From JAJPGZ01 sp038229295 (GTDB lineage: Bacteria; Verrucomicrobiota; Verrucomicrobiia; Chthoniobacterales; UBA10450): DNA of 26,400 nucleotides. The position numbers and the translations under genes are program-made. The notes beneath the pieces were generated by a model. The model ran no database searches and had not been told where the DNA came from. It was given only the letters and a program-made list of their open reading frames with translations. Positions 1 through 7,126 of the stretch are shown piece by piece (positions within the stretch are counted from its first letter, which is position 1; each line of letters opens with the position of its first letter). The stretch covers positions 1 to 26,400 of the forward strand of contig JBBROO010000041.1 in assembly GCA_038229295.1 (NCBI GenBank), written 5' to 3'.

Positions 1-190
1 TAGCCGCCTTTACGTGTTACGGCGTGCCAAGGAAAACGAAGCGGGGTTTCGGGGTGATTGGTGATTAGCATCGGATAAACGCAGAGCGTTTCGGTTATTA
101 GTTAATTGTTATCGGTTAGATTATCCAAACTTCACCGCGAATTGATGCTGTGGATCGTCGTTCGCATGCGATCTTGCTCTCCCCTTCAAA
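1..190. other. Spacer with no supported gene
   Basis: I see no convincing coding sequence here. The first 24 bases, read on the minus strand, resemble the CGCCGTA...AAGGCGG repeat that recurs at 14511-14532. A tandem-like GGTGATT word lies at about 52-67. A short perfect hairpin AAACGC-AGA-GCGTTT lies at 77-91 and is followed by AT-rich sequence; it could be a weak terminator for a gene lying left of the window. Confidence 0.4.
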
Positions 191-529
191 ATGAAAACCT
201 ACTTCTCGGCCCAGCGTGTCGATCTTACCGCAACGCCGAAAATTCGGAGTTATCATGACAAAACAATCTCAGTCGTGGAACAGGTCCACGAATGGGAAGG
301 CAACGTTCACGTAGCCGCTGGTGATGTGCCGGACGCGGACAAGTGTTCGGTGAATGTATGGGCTACTAATTTACCGGCGATGCCGGGTGATACCGAGTCT
401 GTTTCACAATCAGCCGACGAACATGCATCGGCACCTTTTTTCAAAACCTTTCTTACCCAAGACGCCGTTGATTTGATTTCTCCGAACGAGGACGATGCGC
501 TCCGTCCGTTGGTTTTGAAAATCCCGTAG
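191..529 (+). CDS. Hypothetical protein, 112 aa
   Basis: An ATG-initiated ORF of 112 residues that I do not recognise. The product is soluble, acidic toward its C-terminus, and has no signal peptide, membrane segment or cysteine motif. One copy of the genome-wide word TGTCGATCTT (217-226) is read as Val-Asp-Leu near the N-terminus. There is no clear Shine-Dalgarno sequence, and neighbouring sequence is repeat-rich spacer, so this could be a real small gene, the end of a decayed one, or a chance ORF. Confidence 0.4.
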   Translation: MKTYFSAQRVDLTATPKIRSYHDKTISVVEQVHEWEGNVHVAAGDVPDADKCSVNVWATNLPAMPGDTESVSQSADEHASAPFFKTFLTQDAVDLISPNEDDALRPLVLKIP

Positions 530-618
530 ACCCGGGCGCTCGAAGGGTGGGGGCTGAGGGGATGAGCTGAACGGATTCACAGGCAAGTAGAAAATCGAAA
601 TTCTAAAGTAGAAGGGAA

Positions 619-636
619 GCGAAGCGTGAGCTTCGC
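619..636. terminator. Possible bidirectional terminator hairpin
   Basis: GCGAAGC-GTGA-GCTTCGC forms a perfect 7-bp stem with a 4-nt loop. It sits between the convergent ends of the small plus-strand ORF (ends 529) and the minus-strand GT-C gene (ends 709). The flanking T and A runs are weak, so the terminator reading is tentative. Confidence 0.35.
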
Positions 637-674
637 GTTATTGGTGATCAGGATGCGCTTGGCGCGCAGTGATT

Positions 675-695
675 AGAGGACAGAGGACAGAGGTC
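675..695. repeat. Heptamer tandem repeat AGAGGAC x3
   Basis: Three consecutive heptamers (AGAGGAC, AGAGGAC, AGAGGTC) lie just downstream of the minus-strand GT-C gene. They belong to a repeat-rich spacer that also contains GTGATTAG/GTGATCAG words. No function is evident. Confidence 0.55.
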
Positions 696-708
696 AGCAA
701 AGACGGAC

Positions 709-2547
709 TCAACGGTTTGGGAGCGGCGAAGGTTTCGCGCCGAGCGTGCGCGGCGCATTCGGCTCGAGCGATTCGAGATCGTAAATCTCGCCCCAATCAC
801 CGGCGGCCACGATTCGCGCGGTCGCTTCCCACGGCCGCGTGCTGCTGGCATAATTTAGTTTTTCTTCGCGGCCCCAAAAAAGATAACGCACTCCGAGCGC
901 GCGTGACATTTCCCGCCAGTTCGCCGCACCATTCATCAGACTGCGCAGCGCGGCTTCGACCGGCCCGTATTTGAAACCTTGCGTCCACAGGTGACCGGGA
1001 TAACCCATCACAACTTTGCGGCCATTGAGGAGCAGCGGATGATTGTAGGTGGGAAATGCCGCCAGCCGGGCTTCCGCCGGGAGAGCGTGAAACGCCATGC
1101 CGACGCCATCCACCTCTCCGCGGTTCGCGAAGGCAAATCCTTCACGCCCGGCGGCGAGTCCGCCGAACAGCGAGACGAATCCAGAGCCGAAAAGTGCGAT
1201 GCACACACCGATGCGAACCGGCATTTCCCATTGCTGGATCAGTTGTGTCCACAAAAACGGCAGCACCAAAAAGTAGGCCCAGACCATGAGCTTCAAATTG
1301 TCCCATTCCCACGGCGCGGTTTTGAAGAGCATGCCGAAAATAAAGATGGCTGCGGCGGCGAGCAGGAAAGCGATGTCGATCGGAAATTTTTCGCGCCAAC
1401 GGTTTCCGTTTTTGTAAAAGCGCCATCCGCAAACGGCGAAGAGAGCAAGCACGAGAGGAATGAGGATGCCGAAGTTAACGAACCAAAAGGAAAAGAATGG
1501 GCGGGCGAAGTCGCCGGCGTCCTTGCGCAAGAGCCAACCGGGATGCCATTGCAACATGGAGGCGGCGTGAAAGTGATCGCTGATTAACCAGACAAAACAG
1601 GTCGCGGGAATCAAAGCGCCGGCGATAAGCGTGACGACGTGCCAGCGCATCGGTGCGTCGCCGCTGGCGAACAAAAATACAAGCACGACGGAAAGCGCGA
1701 GAAAAGTGTGCACATGAAAAAGCGGTAGCGTGGCGTAGAGGGCGAGCTCGACGGCGAATGGTAGCGAAGAACGTTGTTGTCGATCTTGCGCGGCATCGGT
1801 GGAAAATTTTTCGCGCCATTGCCAAAGCAATAGTAATCCTGCGGGAATGGCGTAGAGCCAGCCGCGTTGCGTTACGAACATGGAAAGCGGAATGCTTTTC
1901 CAGGCGATGGCCTTGTCACCCTGATAATCGAGAAAGTGAAATGTGCGGATGAATTGAAATCCAATGACGCCGCCATTGAACAGGAAACCGGCGACGCCGA
2001 ATTCGCCGCCCCAGCGCCAGAAGGCGTAGAAGGTGGCGAGCGAGCCGAGCAATCCGGCCCAGACCAGGCCGCGGGCAAGATCGACATGTACTATATAGAG
2101 AAGGGCGTTGAACAAGTCGGTGCCGGCGGGGTAACGCATTTTGCTGGCGACGAAGATGGGATTGTCCGGCCAGAGCGTGACGCCGTTGGCGAAGTTTTTG
2201 ATGTAGGTGACGTGGAGAGCGAGATCGCCGAGGTTGTTAGGCGATTGGATTTTTAATTCGGCGCCGTCGCTGTAAAGCAGCCAGCAGAAGGAACGCGCGG
2301 CGAAGATGGCGAAGATTCCGGCCAGGCCCCAAAACCAAAGTCGATCCAAACGATGCGCTTTCGGCACGACCGCCGTTGTCGATCTTGCATCGGACACGGT
2401 GAGAAACGTCGCGCCCGCGCAGAGCGCGCCGAAGAGAAGGGCGCAAGATGCAATCGTGCTGTTCAAGCCACCAGCGATGAGGCCGAGAAGAAGTGCGCCG
2501 ACGGTGGCGGCGTTGACGAAGATTAAACCCGCGGAAAGCCCTCTCAT
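709..2547 (-). CDS. Polytopic membrane protein, probable GT-C-type glycosyltransferase
   Basis: A 612-residue protein with roughly a dozen hydrophobic segments spread through the first ~470 residues, followed by a soluble C-terminal stretch of about 140 residues. The hydrophilic loop after the third hydrophobic segment (NLGDLALHVTYIKNFANG, then NPIF...RYPAGTDLF) is typical of large GT-C or arabinosyltransferase-like membrane proteins that act on lipid-linked sugars outside the cytoplasmic membrane. I could not place it in a named family. The ATG at 2547 lies 15 bp after the stop of the upstream GT-C gene (2563-4185), so the two are probably cotranscribed. It carries three copies of the TGTCGATCTT word (1778, 2077, 2377), each read in a different frame. 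The substrate is unknown; a role in surface polysaccharide or glycoprotein assembly is inferred. Confidence 0.75.
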   Translation of the reverse strand: MRGLSAGLIFVNAATVGALLLGLIAGGLNSTIASCALLFGALCAGATFLTVSDARSTTAVVPKAHRLDRLWFWGLAGIFAIFAARSFCWLLYSDGAELKIQSPNNLGDLALHVTYIKNFANGVTLWPDNPIFVASKMRYPAGTDLFNALLYIVHVDLARGLVWAGLLGSLATFYAFWRWGGEFGVAGFLFNGGVIGFQFIRTFHFLDYQGDKAIAWKSIPLSMFVTQRGWLYAIPAGLLLLWQWREKFSTDAAQDRQQRSSLPFAVELALYATLPLFHVHTFLALSVVLVFLFASGDAPMRWHVVTLIAGALIPATCFVWLISDHFHAASMLQWHPGWLLRKDAGDFARPFFSFWFVNFGILIPLVLALFAVCGWRFYKNGNRWREKFPIDIAFLLAAAAIFIFGMLFKTAPWEWDNLKLMVWAYFLVLPFLWTQLIQQWEMPVRIGVCIALFGSGFVSLFGGLAAGREGFAFANRGEVDGVGMAFHALPAEARLAAFPTYNHPLLLNGRKVVMGYPGHLWTQGFKYGPVEAALRSLMNGAANWREMSRALGVRYLFWGREEKLNYASSTRPWEATARIVAAGDWGEIYDLESLEPNAPRTLGAKPSPLPNR

Positions 2548-2562
2548 CGTTAGGCCATCGAG

Positions 2563-4185
2563 TTAATTCGGAGCGGATGAACCGGCTGGCGTGGCGACGA
2601 CGCCGTGAAAATCGGGAATGCGGTTCGGAAACACAGTCTTAAATGTGCGCGCGTTAAAGTACACTTTCGAAGTGTCCTGGTACGGCCGGATGGTCAGCGG
2701 TTCGGTGTAATAGGAGTCGTGTAATTGTTTTTCGACGATGTCGATCTTGTCGGGTTGCACGAGCAAAAAATCGGCGTCGAGTTTTGTCGGCAAGTTATCG
2801 CGTTCGTAATAACCGACGTTCGGAAAATCGCCCAGAATCCAAGGCAGGGGATAGGAACTGGTACGAATCAAATTGCCAACCATGTGGTAATAGGTCGGAT
2901 TACGATGCGCGAGCGAGAGCACGGGCCGCGTCAATTTGAAGATGTCGTTATAGGTTTGGACGTAAACGTAGGGCTCGGTGTCGGTGGTGCAGTGGAAGTA
3001 GTTGAGCGCGATTGTCGATCCAAGGGAAAGGGTGAGCGCGAGGGCCGCCAATGCCGAAATAATGCGGCGCTGTTTAGGCGCGGTGATGAGAAAGGCGGCG
3101 CCGAAAATAAATAGGAACGGCCAGGCGAAGCTGATGATGCACCACGGCGTTTTGTAATTAACGATGCTGTAAGCGATGAGCGTGCCGACGCCATAGATGG
3201 CGAGATAACGCAGCGCGCTTGTCTTGAATCGTTGGCAGAAAAAACAAAGGGCGAGTCCAACGAGCACGGGCGCTTCATAGCGCAGAATTAATTTCAGCCA
3301 GTAGTAGATCGGTTTGTCGTGGCCGTGACCGTCATGCCCGGTTTTGAACCAGGGAACAAAAGCCTGAAAGATTCCCTTCACGCCGTTCCAATGGAAAAAA
3401 GTTCCGGAGTAAAAGAAGACGATCAATATCACGCCGAGCGCGATGACGGTGCCAAGATCGACATAGTCCCAGGTTTGAGGCACGCGACGGGTGTCGGGGA
3501 TTGGATTGAGGCGATTAGAAATTTTGAAAACGCCGAGGGCGGCGAGCGCGCAGCCGATGTGAATGAGATAGGTCTCTTTCGTTAGGATCATGCCGGTGAT
3601 CCCCATGCCGATGCACCAAAGATATTCAGCCGTCCCTACCCGCCATAAGCCCAGCACGCCAAGAATGAACAACATCGAGAAGAGGACGAGCCACACTTCG
3701 TGAATGGAGTAGCGCCCGTAAAAAACGAAGCCGGGCGAGATGGCCATCGCGATTGCGGCGAGGCGGCTGACGTTGCGTCCAACGAACGGCTCAAATTTCA
3801 GGGCGAGCCAAACGCAAACAGTGCTGACGATGACGACCGGCAGCCGCAACGCCCAAATGTTTCGGCCGAACAGAGCTTTGAAAAGGAAGAGGACATAAAA
3901 ATGAAGCGGGCCGTGGTAATTGGTCGGGTCGTATCGGTAAAAGCCCTGCTTGATAATGTGGGCGTCGACGAACCAGCCATTGATGCCTTCATCGAAATGC
4001 GGCGGCTTGATTCCGAGCAATAAGAGGCGCAGGAACGCGCCGAGTCCGATGATTAACCACGGCGTCCATTCCATTTCGGCGAGACGCGTTCGCCAGGCGG
4101 CGAGTTGATCGCGCACTGCCGGAAAATCTGCTAGCGCGCTTTCTTGCTTAAGTTCCGCTCTCACATTTTTTCGCACAAAGGACAC
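2563..4185 (-). CDS. Agl23-like (TIGR03663-type) GT-C membrane glycosyltransferase
   Basis: A 540-residue multi-pass protein. After the first membrane segment it has HFDEGINGWF and then YDPTNYHGPLHFY; the acidic DE pair and the YHGPLH loop are hallmarks of the PMT_2/ArnT-like family annotated as flippase activity-associated protein Agl23 (TIGR03663). Members are predicted to transfer sugars from polyprenyl carriers on the outer face of the membrane. A second, periplasmic loop region lies near residues 420-500. The start is uncertain. The GTG at 4185 lies within the repeat flanking the GxxExxY gene, so the first ~16 residues could derive from that repeat. An internal ATG at 4074 (residue 38), just before the first membrane helix, gives a 503-residue alternative. 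Copies of the TGTCGATCTT word lie at 2739 and 3454. It is probably in an operon with the downstream GT-C gene. Confidence 0.85.
   Translation of the reverse strand: MSFVRKNVRAELKQESALADFPAVRDQLAAWRTRLAEMEWTPWLIIGLGAFLRLLLLGIKPPHFDEGINGWFVDAHIIKQGFYRYDPTNYHGPLHFYVLFLFKALFGRNIWALRLPVVIVSTVCVWLALKFEPFVGRNVSRLAAIAMAISPGFVFYGRYSIHEVWLVLFSMLFILGVLGLWRVGTAEYLWCIGMGITGMILTKETYLIHIGCALAALGVFKISNRLNPIPDTRRVPQTWDYVDLGTVIALGVILIVFFYSGTFFHWNGVKGIFQAFVPWFKTGHDGHGHDKPIYYWLKLILRYEAPVLVGLALCFFCQRFKTSALRYLAIYGVGTLIAYSIVNYKTPWCIISFAWPFLFIFGAAFLITAPKQRRIISALAALALTLSLGSTIALNYFHCTTDTEPYVYVQTYNDIFKLTRPVLSLAHRNPTYYHMVGNLIRTSSYPLPWILGDFPNVGYYERDNLPTKLDADFLLVQPDKIDIVEKQLHDSYYTEPLTIRPYQDTSKVYFNARTFKTVFPNRIPDFHGVVATPAGSSAPN
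4124..4137 (+). repeat. Direct repeat, left copy (14 bp)
   Basis: AAATCTGCTAGCGC is present here and again at 4656-4669, in the same orientation, on the two sides of the GxxExxY gene. Similarity continues past the repeat (GCTTTC on both sides, with a small indel). This copy lies inside the N-terminal coding region of the Agl23-like gene. Confidence 0.8.
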
Positions 4186-4195
4186 AAAGGATCAC
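4174..4195 (+). repeat. Inverted repeat flanking GxxExxY gene, left arm
   Basis: The segment CACAAAGGACACAAAGGATCAC is, on the opposite strand, nearly the same as 4616-4637, with one mismatch and two single-base indels. The pair brackets the GxxExxY gene as imperfect terminal inverted repeats. Confidence 0.65.
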
Positions 4196-4200
4196 GATGG

Positions 4201-4611
4201 TTACAGAGTGACATCGACAGGTTCGTCATCGTCCAGCTGTCCGTTGATAAGTCGTTTAATTCCATTTTTTAGATGGGCTTCGCCGAAATTGATGAGCAAC
4301 CCCAGCTTCAATCCGCTTAAGCGCAATTGCGTCAGGAGTTGTTTTGCGTGAACCGGAGACAACGTCTCGACCGATTTTAGTTCTGCGATCACTTTTCCGT
4401 TCACTACGACATCCGACCGAAACGCCCCGTCAAACCGAACACCATCATACAAGATCGACATCGGTTTTTGTCGCTCGACGATGAGGCCTTTCTTTTGCAA
4501 TTCGTGCGCCAGGACAACTTCGTAAACGGATTCAAAAATGCCCGGACCCAGTTTCGTATGAACGAGAAAAGCAGCGTCGAGAATCTGTTTCGCGATTTCA
4601 TTCTCGTTCAT
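4201..4611 (-). CDS. GxxExxY protein (PD-(D/E)XK nuclease-like fold)
   Basis: A 136-residue protein. It contains the family-defining G24-x-x-E27-x-x-Y30 (GPGIFESVY), followed by D67 and an E77-L-K79 element (SDVVVNGKVIAELKS), the arrangement expected of a PD-(D/E)XK nuclease-like core. The C-terminal INF/LKNGIKRL region is also typical. Members are about 120-140 residues and often occur as multiple paralogues per genome; their biochemical function is not established. The gene is bracketed by imperfect inverted repeats (4174-4195 and 4616-4637) and then by a 14-bp direct repeat, an arrangement suggestive of a mobile cassette. One TGTCGATCTT word (4451-4460) is read here as Met-Ser-Ile-Leu. It lies upstream of and divergent from rmlB. 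Confidence 0.9.
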   Translation of the reverse strand: MNENEIAKQILDAAFLVHTKLGPGIFESVYEVVLAHELQKKGLIVERQKPMSILYDGVRFDGAFRSDVVVNGKVIAELKSVETLSPVHAKQLLTQLRLSGLKLGLLINFGEAHLKNGIKRLINGQLDDDEPVDVTL

Positions 4612-4615
4612 TCGT

Positions 4616-4637
4616 GGTGTCCGTTGTGTTCCTTTGT
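4616..4637 (-). repeat. Inverted repeat flanking GxxExxY gene, right arm
   Basis: On the plus strand this reads GTGTCCGTTGTGTTCCTTTG followed by TG. It is the imperfect inverse of 4174-4195 and lies just upstream of the GxxExxY start codon. The CCTTTGTG words repeat within it. Confidence 0.65.
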
Positions 4638-4655
4638 GACCGTGGTGTGAAACCG

Positions 4656-4669
4656 AAATCTGCTAGCGC
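4656..4669 (+). repeat. Direct repeat, right copy (14 bp)
   Basis: Second copy of AAATCTGCTAGCGC (first at 4124-4137). It lies between the right inverted repeat and the rmlB start. Confidence 0.8.
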
Positions 4670-4697
4670 ACCGCTTTCGTCGCTGTTAGTAGGCGCT

Positions 4698-5687
4698 GTG
4701 CGCATACTTGTCACCGGTGGCTGCGGATTCATCGTGAGCAACTTTATTCGCTACATTTTGCAACATTACAAGCCGGCCGAGGTCACGAATGTCGATGTTC
4801 TGACTTACGCCGGGAACCTCGCCAATCTCGACGGCGTGGTCGAGGAACATGGGCAGCGCTACGAGTTTTTCAAAGCCGACATCGCCAATGCCGACGCGAT
4901 GGATGCGCTCATGACCGAGCATCAATTTTTTGCCGTCGTTAACTTCGCCGCCGAATCACATGTCGATCGTAGCATTAATTCGCCGCAGAATTTCATTCAC
5001 ACCAACGTCATCGGGACCAGCGTGCTGCTCGATTGCGCGCGCCGGCACGGCGTCCAGCGCTTTGTCCAGATTTCGACGGACGAAGTTTATGGCTCGTTAG
5101 GCGCGAGTGGGAAATTCACGGAGCAATCGCCGCTCGACCCGAGCTCGCCTTATTCCGCGAGCAAAGCGAGCGCCGATCTTCTCGCGCTCGCGTGTCACAA
5201 AACTTTCGGCCAGGAAGTGATCGTTACGCGCTGCTCGAACAATTACGGCCCGTATCAATTTCCCGAGAAATTGATTCCGCTCATGATCGTCAAAGCGCTG
5301 CGCGACGAACCGTTGCCGGTTTACGGCGACGGCAAAAACGTGCGCGACTGGATCCACGTGGAAGATCATTGCGCGGGAATTGTGGCGGCGCTTTTCGAAG
5401 GCAAACCGGGAGCGGTTTATAATTTCGGCGGCAACAGCGAAATGGTGAATGTCGATCTTGTAAAAATGATTCTGAAGAAACTCGGCAAGCCGGAGAGTCT
5501 CATTTCATTTGTCACCGATCGGTTAGGCCACGACCGCCGTTACGCCATCGATTCCTCCTTCGCTGAGCGGGAATTAAAATGGAAGCCGCGTCACAACTTT
5601 ACCGATGGCTTGGGCGAAACGATCCAATGGTACATCGACAACCCATCGTGGTGGCAACCGCTGCTCGAGCATGCGGGGCGTTATTAG
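4698..5687 (+). CDS. rmlB: dTDP-glucose 4,6-dehydratase
   Basis: RmlB/RfbB converts dTDP-glucose to dTDP-4-keto-6-deoxyglucose in the cytoplasm, the second step of dTDP-L-rhamnose synthesis. The 329-residue extended SDR protein has an N-terminal Rossmann motif (TGGCGFIVSN), the catalytic S126-T-D-E-V-Y-G element with the Asp-Glu pair of this dehydratase, Y152-S-A-S-K156, and NNYGPYQFPEKLIP and VRDWIHVEDHC further on. I chose the GTG at 4698 because family homology begins there; an in-frame ATG at 4614 would add 28 unrelated residues from the repeat region. The third glycine of the usual GGxGFIGSN motif is valine here (residue 13). One TGTCGATCTT word (5450-5459) lies in the coding region. rmlD lies 4 kb downstream; rmlA and rmlC are not in the window. 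Confidence 0.95.
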   Translation: MRILVTGGCGFIVSNFIRYILQHYKPAEVTNVDVLTYAGNLANLDGVVEEHGQRYEFFKADIANADAMDALMTEHQFFAVVNFAAESHVDRSINSPQNFIHTNVIGTSVLLDCARRHGVQRFVQISTDEVYGSLGASGKFTEQSPLDPSSPYSASKASADLLALACHKTFGQEVIVTRCSNNYGPYQFPEKLIPLMIVKALRDEPLPVYGDGKNVRDWIHVEDHCAGIVAALFEGKPGAVYNFGGNSEMVNVDLVKMILKKLGKPESLISFVTDRLGHDRRYAIDSSFAERELKWKPRHNFTDGLGETIQWYIDNPSWWQPLLEHAGRY

Positions 5688-5724
5688 GCGCCAGTGCTAT
5701 CAAACACCGCGACGTAGTTCCGGG

Positions 5725-6134
5725 TCAATGCGGAAGCATTTGGAAACCGGCCTGTCGAAAATGGCGATCGGTCGTAAGCGCCTGACGCAGCCGCATCTCG
5801 CGCATGAGGGCAAAGCTGGTGCAATCGGTAAACGAAAAGTCCTTGTCGCGATAACGAAAGAAAATCCCGCGCGCGCGTTCCGCACGCTCCTCGTGGATGG
5901 ATTCGCGCTGCACCCGCTTCGACGCCGCGAGGCTGTGCCACCAGTCTTCCGCAACTCCCAAGCCGAGACGGAGCCGAAGCAGCGTCAACGTTTCGTCGAT
6001 CACATAATCGGTAGTGAGCAAGTGGCCCTCTTGCTCAGCCATTTGTCACGCGCGCCTCGAGCTGGCTGGTGGGCAGGATCGGCGGCATCGGCGCAAGCCA
6101 TCCATCCCGCGGTATCCACGAAAAGGAACTTCAT
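5725..6134 (-). pseudogene. VapC-like PIN-domain toxin, frameshifted
   Basis: PIN-domain ribonuclease toxin broken by a frameshift. The minus strand starts with ATG at 6134 and reads MKFLFVDTAGWMACADAADP, containing the first catalytic Asp of PIN domains, up to about ARDKWL. The rest of the domain is in another frame from about 6042: TTDYVIDETLTLLRLRLG, then RYRDKDFSFTDCTSFALMRE and ALTTDRHFRQAGFQML. Joined, the parts make a normal ~135-residue VapC. The ATG overlaps the stop codon of the antitoxin gene as ATGA, the classic toxin-antitoxin arrangement. The toxin should be inactive as read, unless the shift is a sequencing error or is bypassed. Confidence 0.85.
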
Positions 6135-6388
6135 CGGCCATAGAGCGTTCGGTCATGGTCCGCCGCGCGCAGGCCATCCTTGCTCCGGCCCACGGCTTCG
6201 GCGCGATAAATTGCATCTGCTTCCAAGGGCGGAAGCGCTGCACCGGGGGCATCGGCTGGGACGATCTGAAATGCCGGGCGGCTGCGATGCAGGACCAGGA
6301 AAGAGGCGCCGGCCCGTGCCCGCTCGATGATTCGCGCCAGGCCACCGCGCAATTCCTTGGTATTAATCGTTTCGAGAGTGGCTTTCAT
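6131..6388 (-). CDS. Phd/YefM-type antitoxin
   Basis: An 85-residue protein starting at ATG 6388. The N-terminal half (METINTKELRGGLARIIERA-like region, with GASFLVLHRSRPAFQIVP) matches the Phd/YefM DNA-binding fold. The C-terminus would wrap and neutralise the toxin. The upstream in-frame ATG at 6511 is unlikely, since it would add 41 basic residues with no similarity. It is the first gene of a two-gene module and overlaps the frameshifted vapC by 4 bp. An 18-bp near-perfect palindrome lies directly at the start codon and is a plausible autoregulatory operator. The gene lies in a stretch lacking the genome-wide TGTCGATCTT word. Confidence 0.8.
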   Translation of the reverse strand: MKATLETINTKELRGGLARIIERARAGASFLVLHRSRPAFQIVPADAPGAALPPLEADAIYRAEAVGRSKDGLRAADHDRTLYGR

Positions 6389-6406
6389 GTTCAACTTAAG
6401 ATGAAC
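6389..6406. promoter_or_regulatory. Palindromic operator candidate of antitoxin
   Basis: GTTCAACTTAAGATGAAC is an 18-bp palindrome with a single mismatched base pair (GTTCA.CTTAAG.TGAAC). It ends one base before the antitoxin ATG. Phd-family antitoxins repress their own operon by binding such palindromes, so this is a good operator candidate; that function is inferred. Confidence 0.6.
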
Positions 6407-6642
6407 CCGGCGCTTCTGCAGGCAAGGAGTTTTTCCGCGGCAGGGCGATGATCGGCGGTCTTCTTTTGCCTTCTGCTTGACCTTGCTTCCGCTCCACGGT
6501 TTCAACGCCACTCCGCCTTAACAATGGTTCGGCGGGGCGTGTTGTCGATGAGACGCCCTTGCTCGAAGTCTATGCGCCTAATCAAGCAGGCGGGTCTTTG
6601 GGAGACCCGGCGACTTGCTTCCTTCAGGCTGTCTAAAGCGAA

Positions 6643-6762
6643 TCAACCGGGCAAGCGGGCGAATTTGCGGAGTCGCTCGAAAATGCTCGATCTCTTAGGG
6701 AACAAATGGGCCACAGCCTCGCTTTCTTCTTTGCTTAAGAGCCGCGCCCCGCGCCGCTGCAT
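6643..6762 (-). CDS. Possible small ORF downstream of the RYDNAHG gene
   Basis: A 39-residue basic ORF (MQRRGARLLSKEESEAVAHL...) that follows the RYDNAHG gene on the same strand. It can be extended upstream to 69 residues, overlapping that gene. It could be a partner peptide or a remnant of a helix-turn-helix protein. I do not recognise it, and chance is a real possibility. Confidence 0.25.
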   Translation of the reverse strand: MQRRGARLLSKEESEAVAHLFPKRSSIFERLRKFARLPG

Positions 6763-6790
6763 ATCTGCATCCGAGCCGATGCTTGCCTGC

Positions 6791-7087
6791 TCAGTGGTTG
6801 CAGAAAAATTGGTAATAGGTTTTGAAGTTCGTGGTGAGGTCGTTAATGGCATACTCGAAAGCCTCCTTCAGTTCCAAGGTGGAGCAGATTTCCTTCCCAA
6901 TCCAGCCTTTTTCTTTTCCCAGCAGATCTCGATGCGGCTGCCCGTGAGCATTGTCATATCTCGTAATACACTCGCCATCGAGGACAAGTACGACGGCAAA
7001 TTCAATCCATTTCCCAAGAAAGGTTTCTTTTCGCACCAGGAGAACAAAGCCCTCGGGCAACGGAATCTTCCATTCTCTCAGCGCCAT
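6791..7087 (-). CDS. Small protein with RYDNAHGxPHRD motif
   Basis: A 98-residue protein from ATG 7087. It has a compact beta-rich N-terminus (WIEFAVVLVLDGECITRYDN), the histidine-rich motif AHGQPHRD, and a helical C-terminus (ELKEAFEYAINDLTTNFKTY). Small proteins with a YDxAHGxxHRD motif occur widely, often paired with a small helix-turn-helix gene, and some are suspected toxin-antitoxin components; I cannot name the family with certainty. A GGAGG at 7109-7113 lies too far from the ATG but is 9 nt from an in-frame TTG at 7099, which may be the true start. A long plus-strand ORF (6524-7714) covers this gene in antisense; the protein-like motif supports the minus strand. Confidence 0.65.
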   Translation of the reverse strand: MALREWKIPLPEGFVLLVRKETFLGKWIEFAVVLVLDGECITRYDNAHGQPHRDLLGKEKGWIGKEICSTLELKEAFEYAINDLTTNFKTYYQFFCNH

Positions 7088-7126
7088 CGATGCGACCAAA
7101 GCTATTTTCCTCCGTTGCGCTTGTCG

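Noticed and set aside
979..1587. 202-codon plus-strand ORF
   Set aside because: It is antisense to the 612-residue GT-C gene, whose membrane topology and frame are clear; the plus-strand product is Glu/Arg-rich with no motif.
4171..4195. CRISPR-like repeat in the CACAAAGGACACAAAGG stretch
   Set aside because: There are only two adjacent short words and no regularly spaced repeats or spacers; it fits an inverted-repeat arm instead. No CRISPR array was seen anywhere in the window.
4614..4697. ATG 4614 as the rmlB start
   Set aside because: The 28 extra residues come from the repeat region and precede the Rossmann motif that normally begins the protein; GTG 4698 fits better.
5605..6330. 241-codon plus-strand ORF after rmlB
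   Set aside because: It is antisense to the vapC remnant and antitoxin gene, which have clear family motifs.
6524..7126. N-terminal 200 codons of the long plus-strand ORF 6524-7714 as a protein
   Set aside because: It is antisense to the RYDNAHG gene, has composition unlike a folded protein, and similarity to known modules starts only after about 7220.
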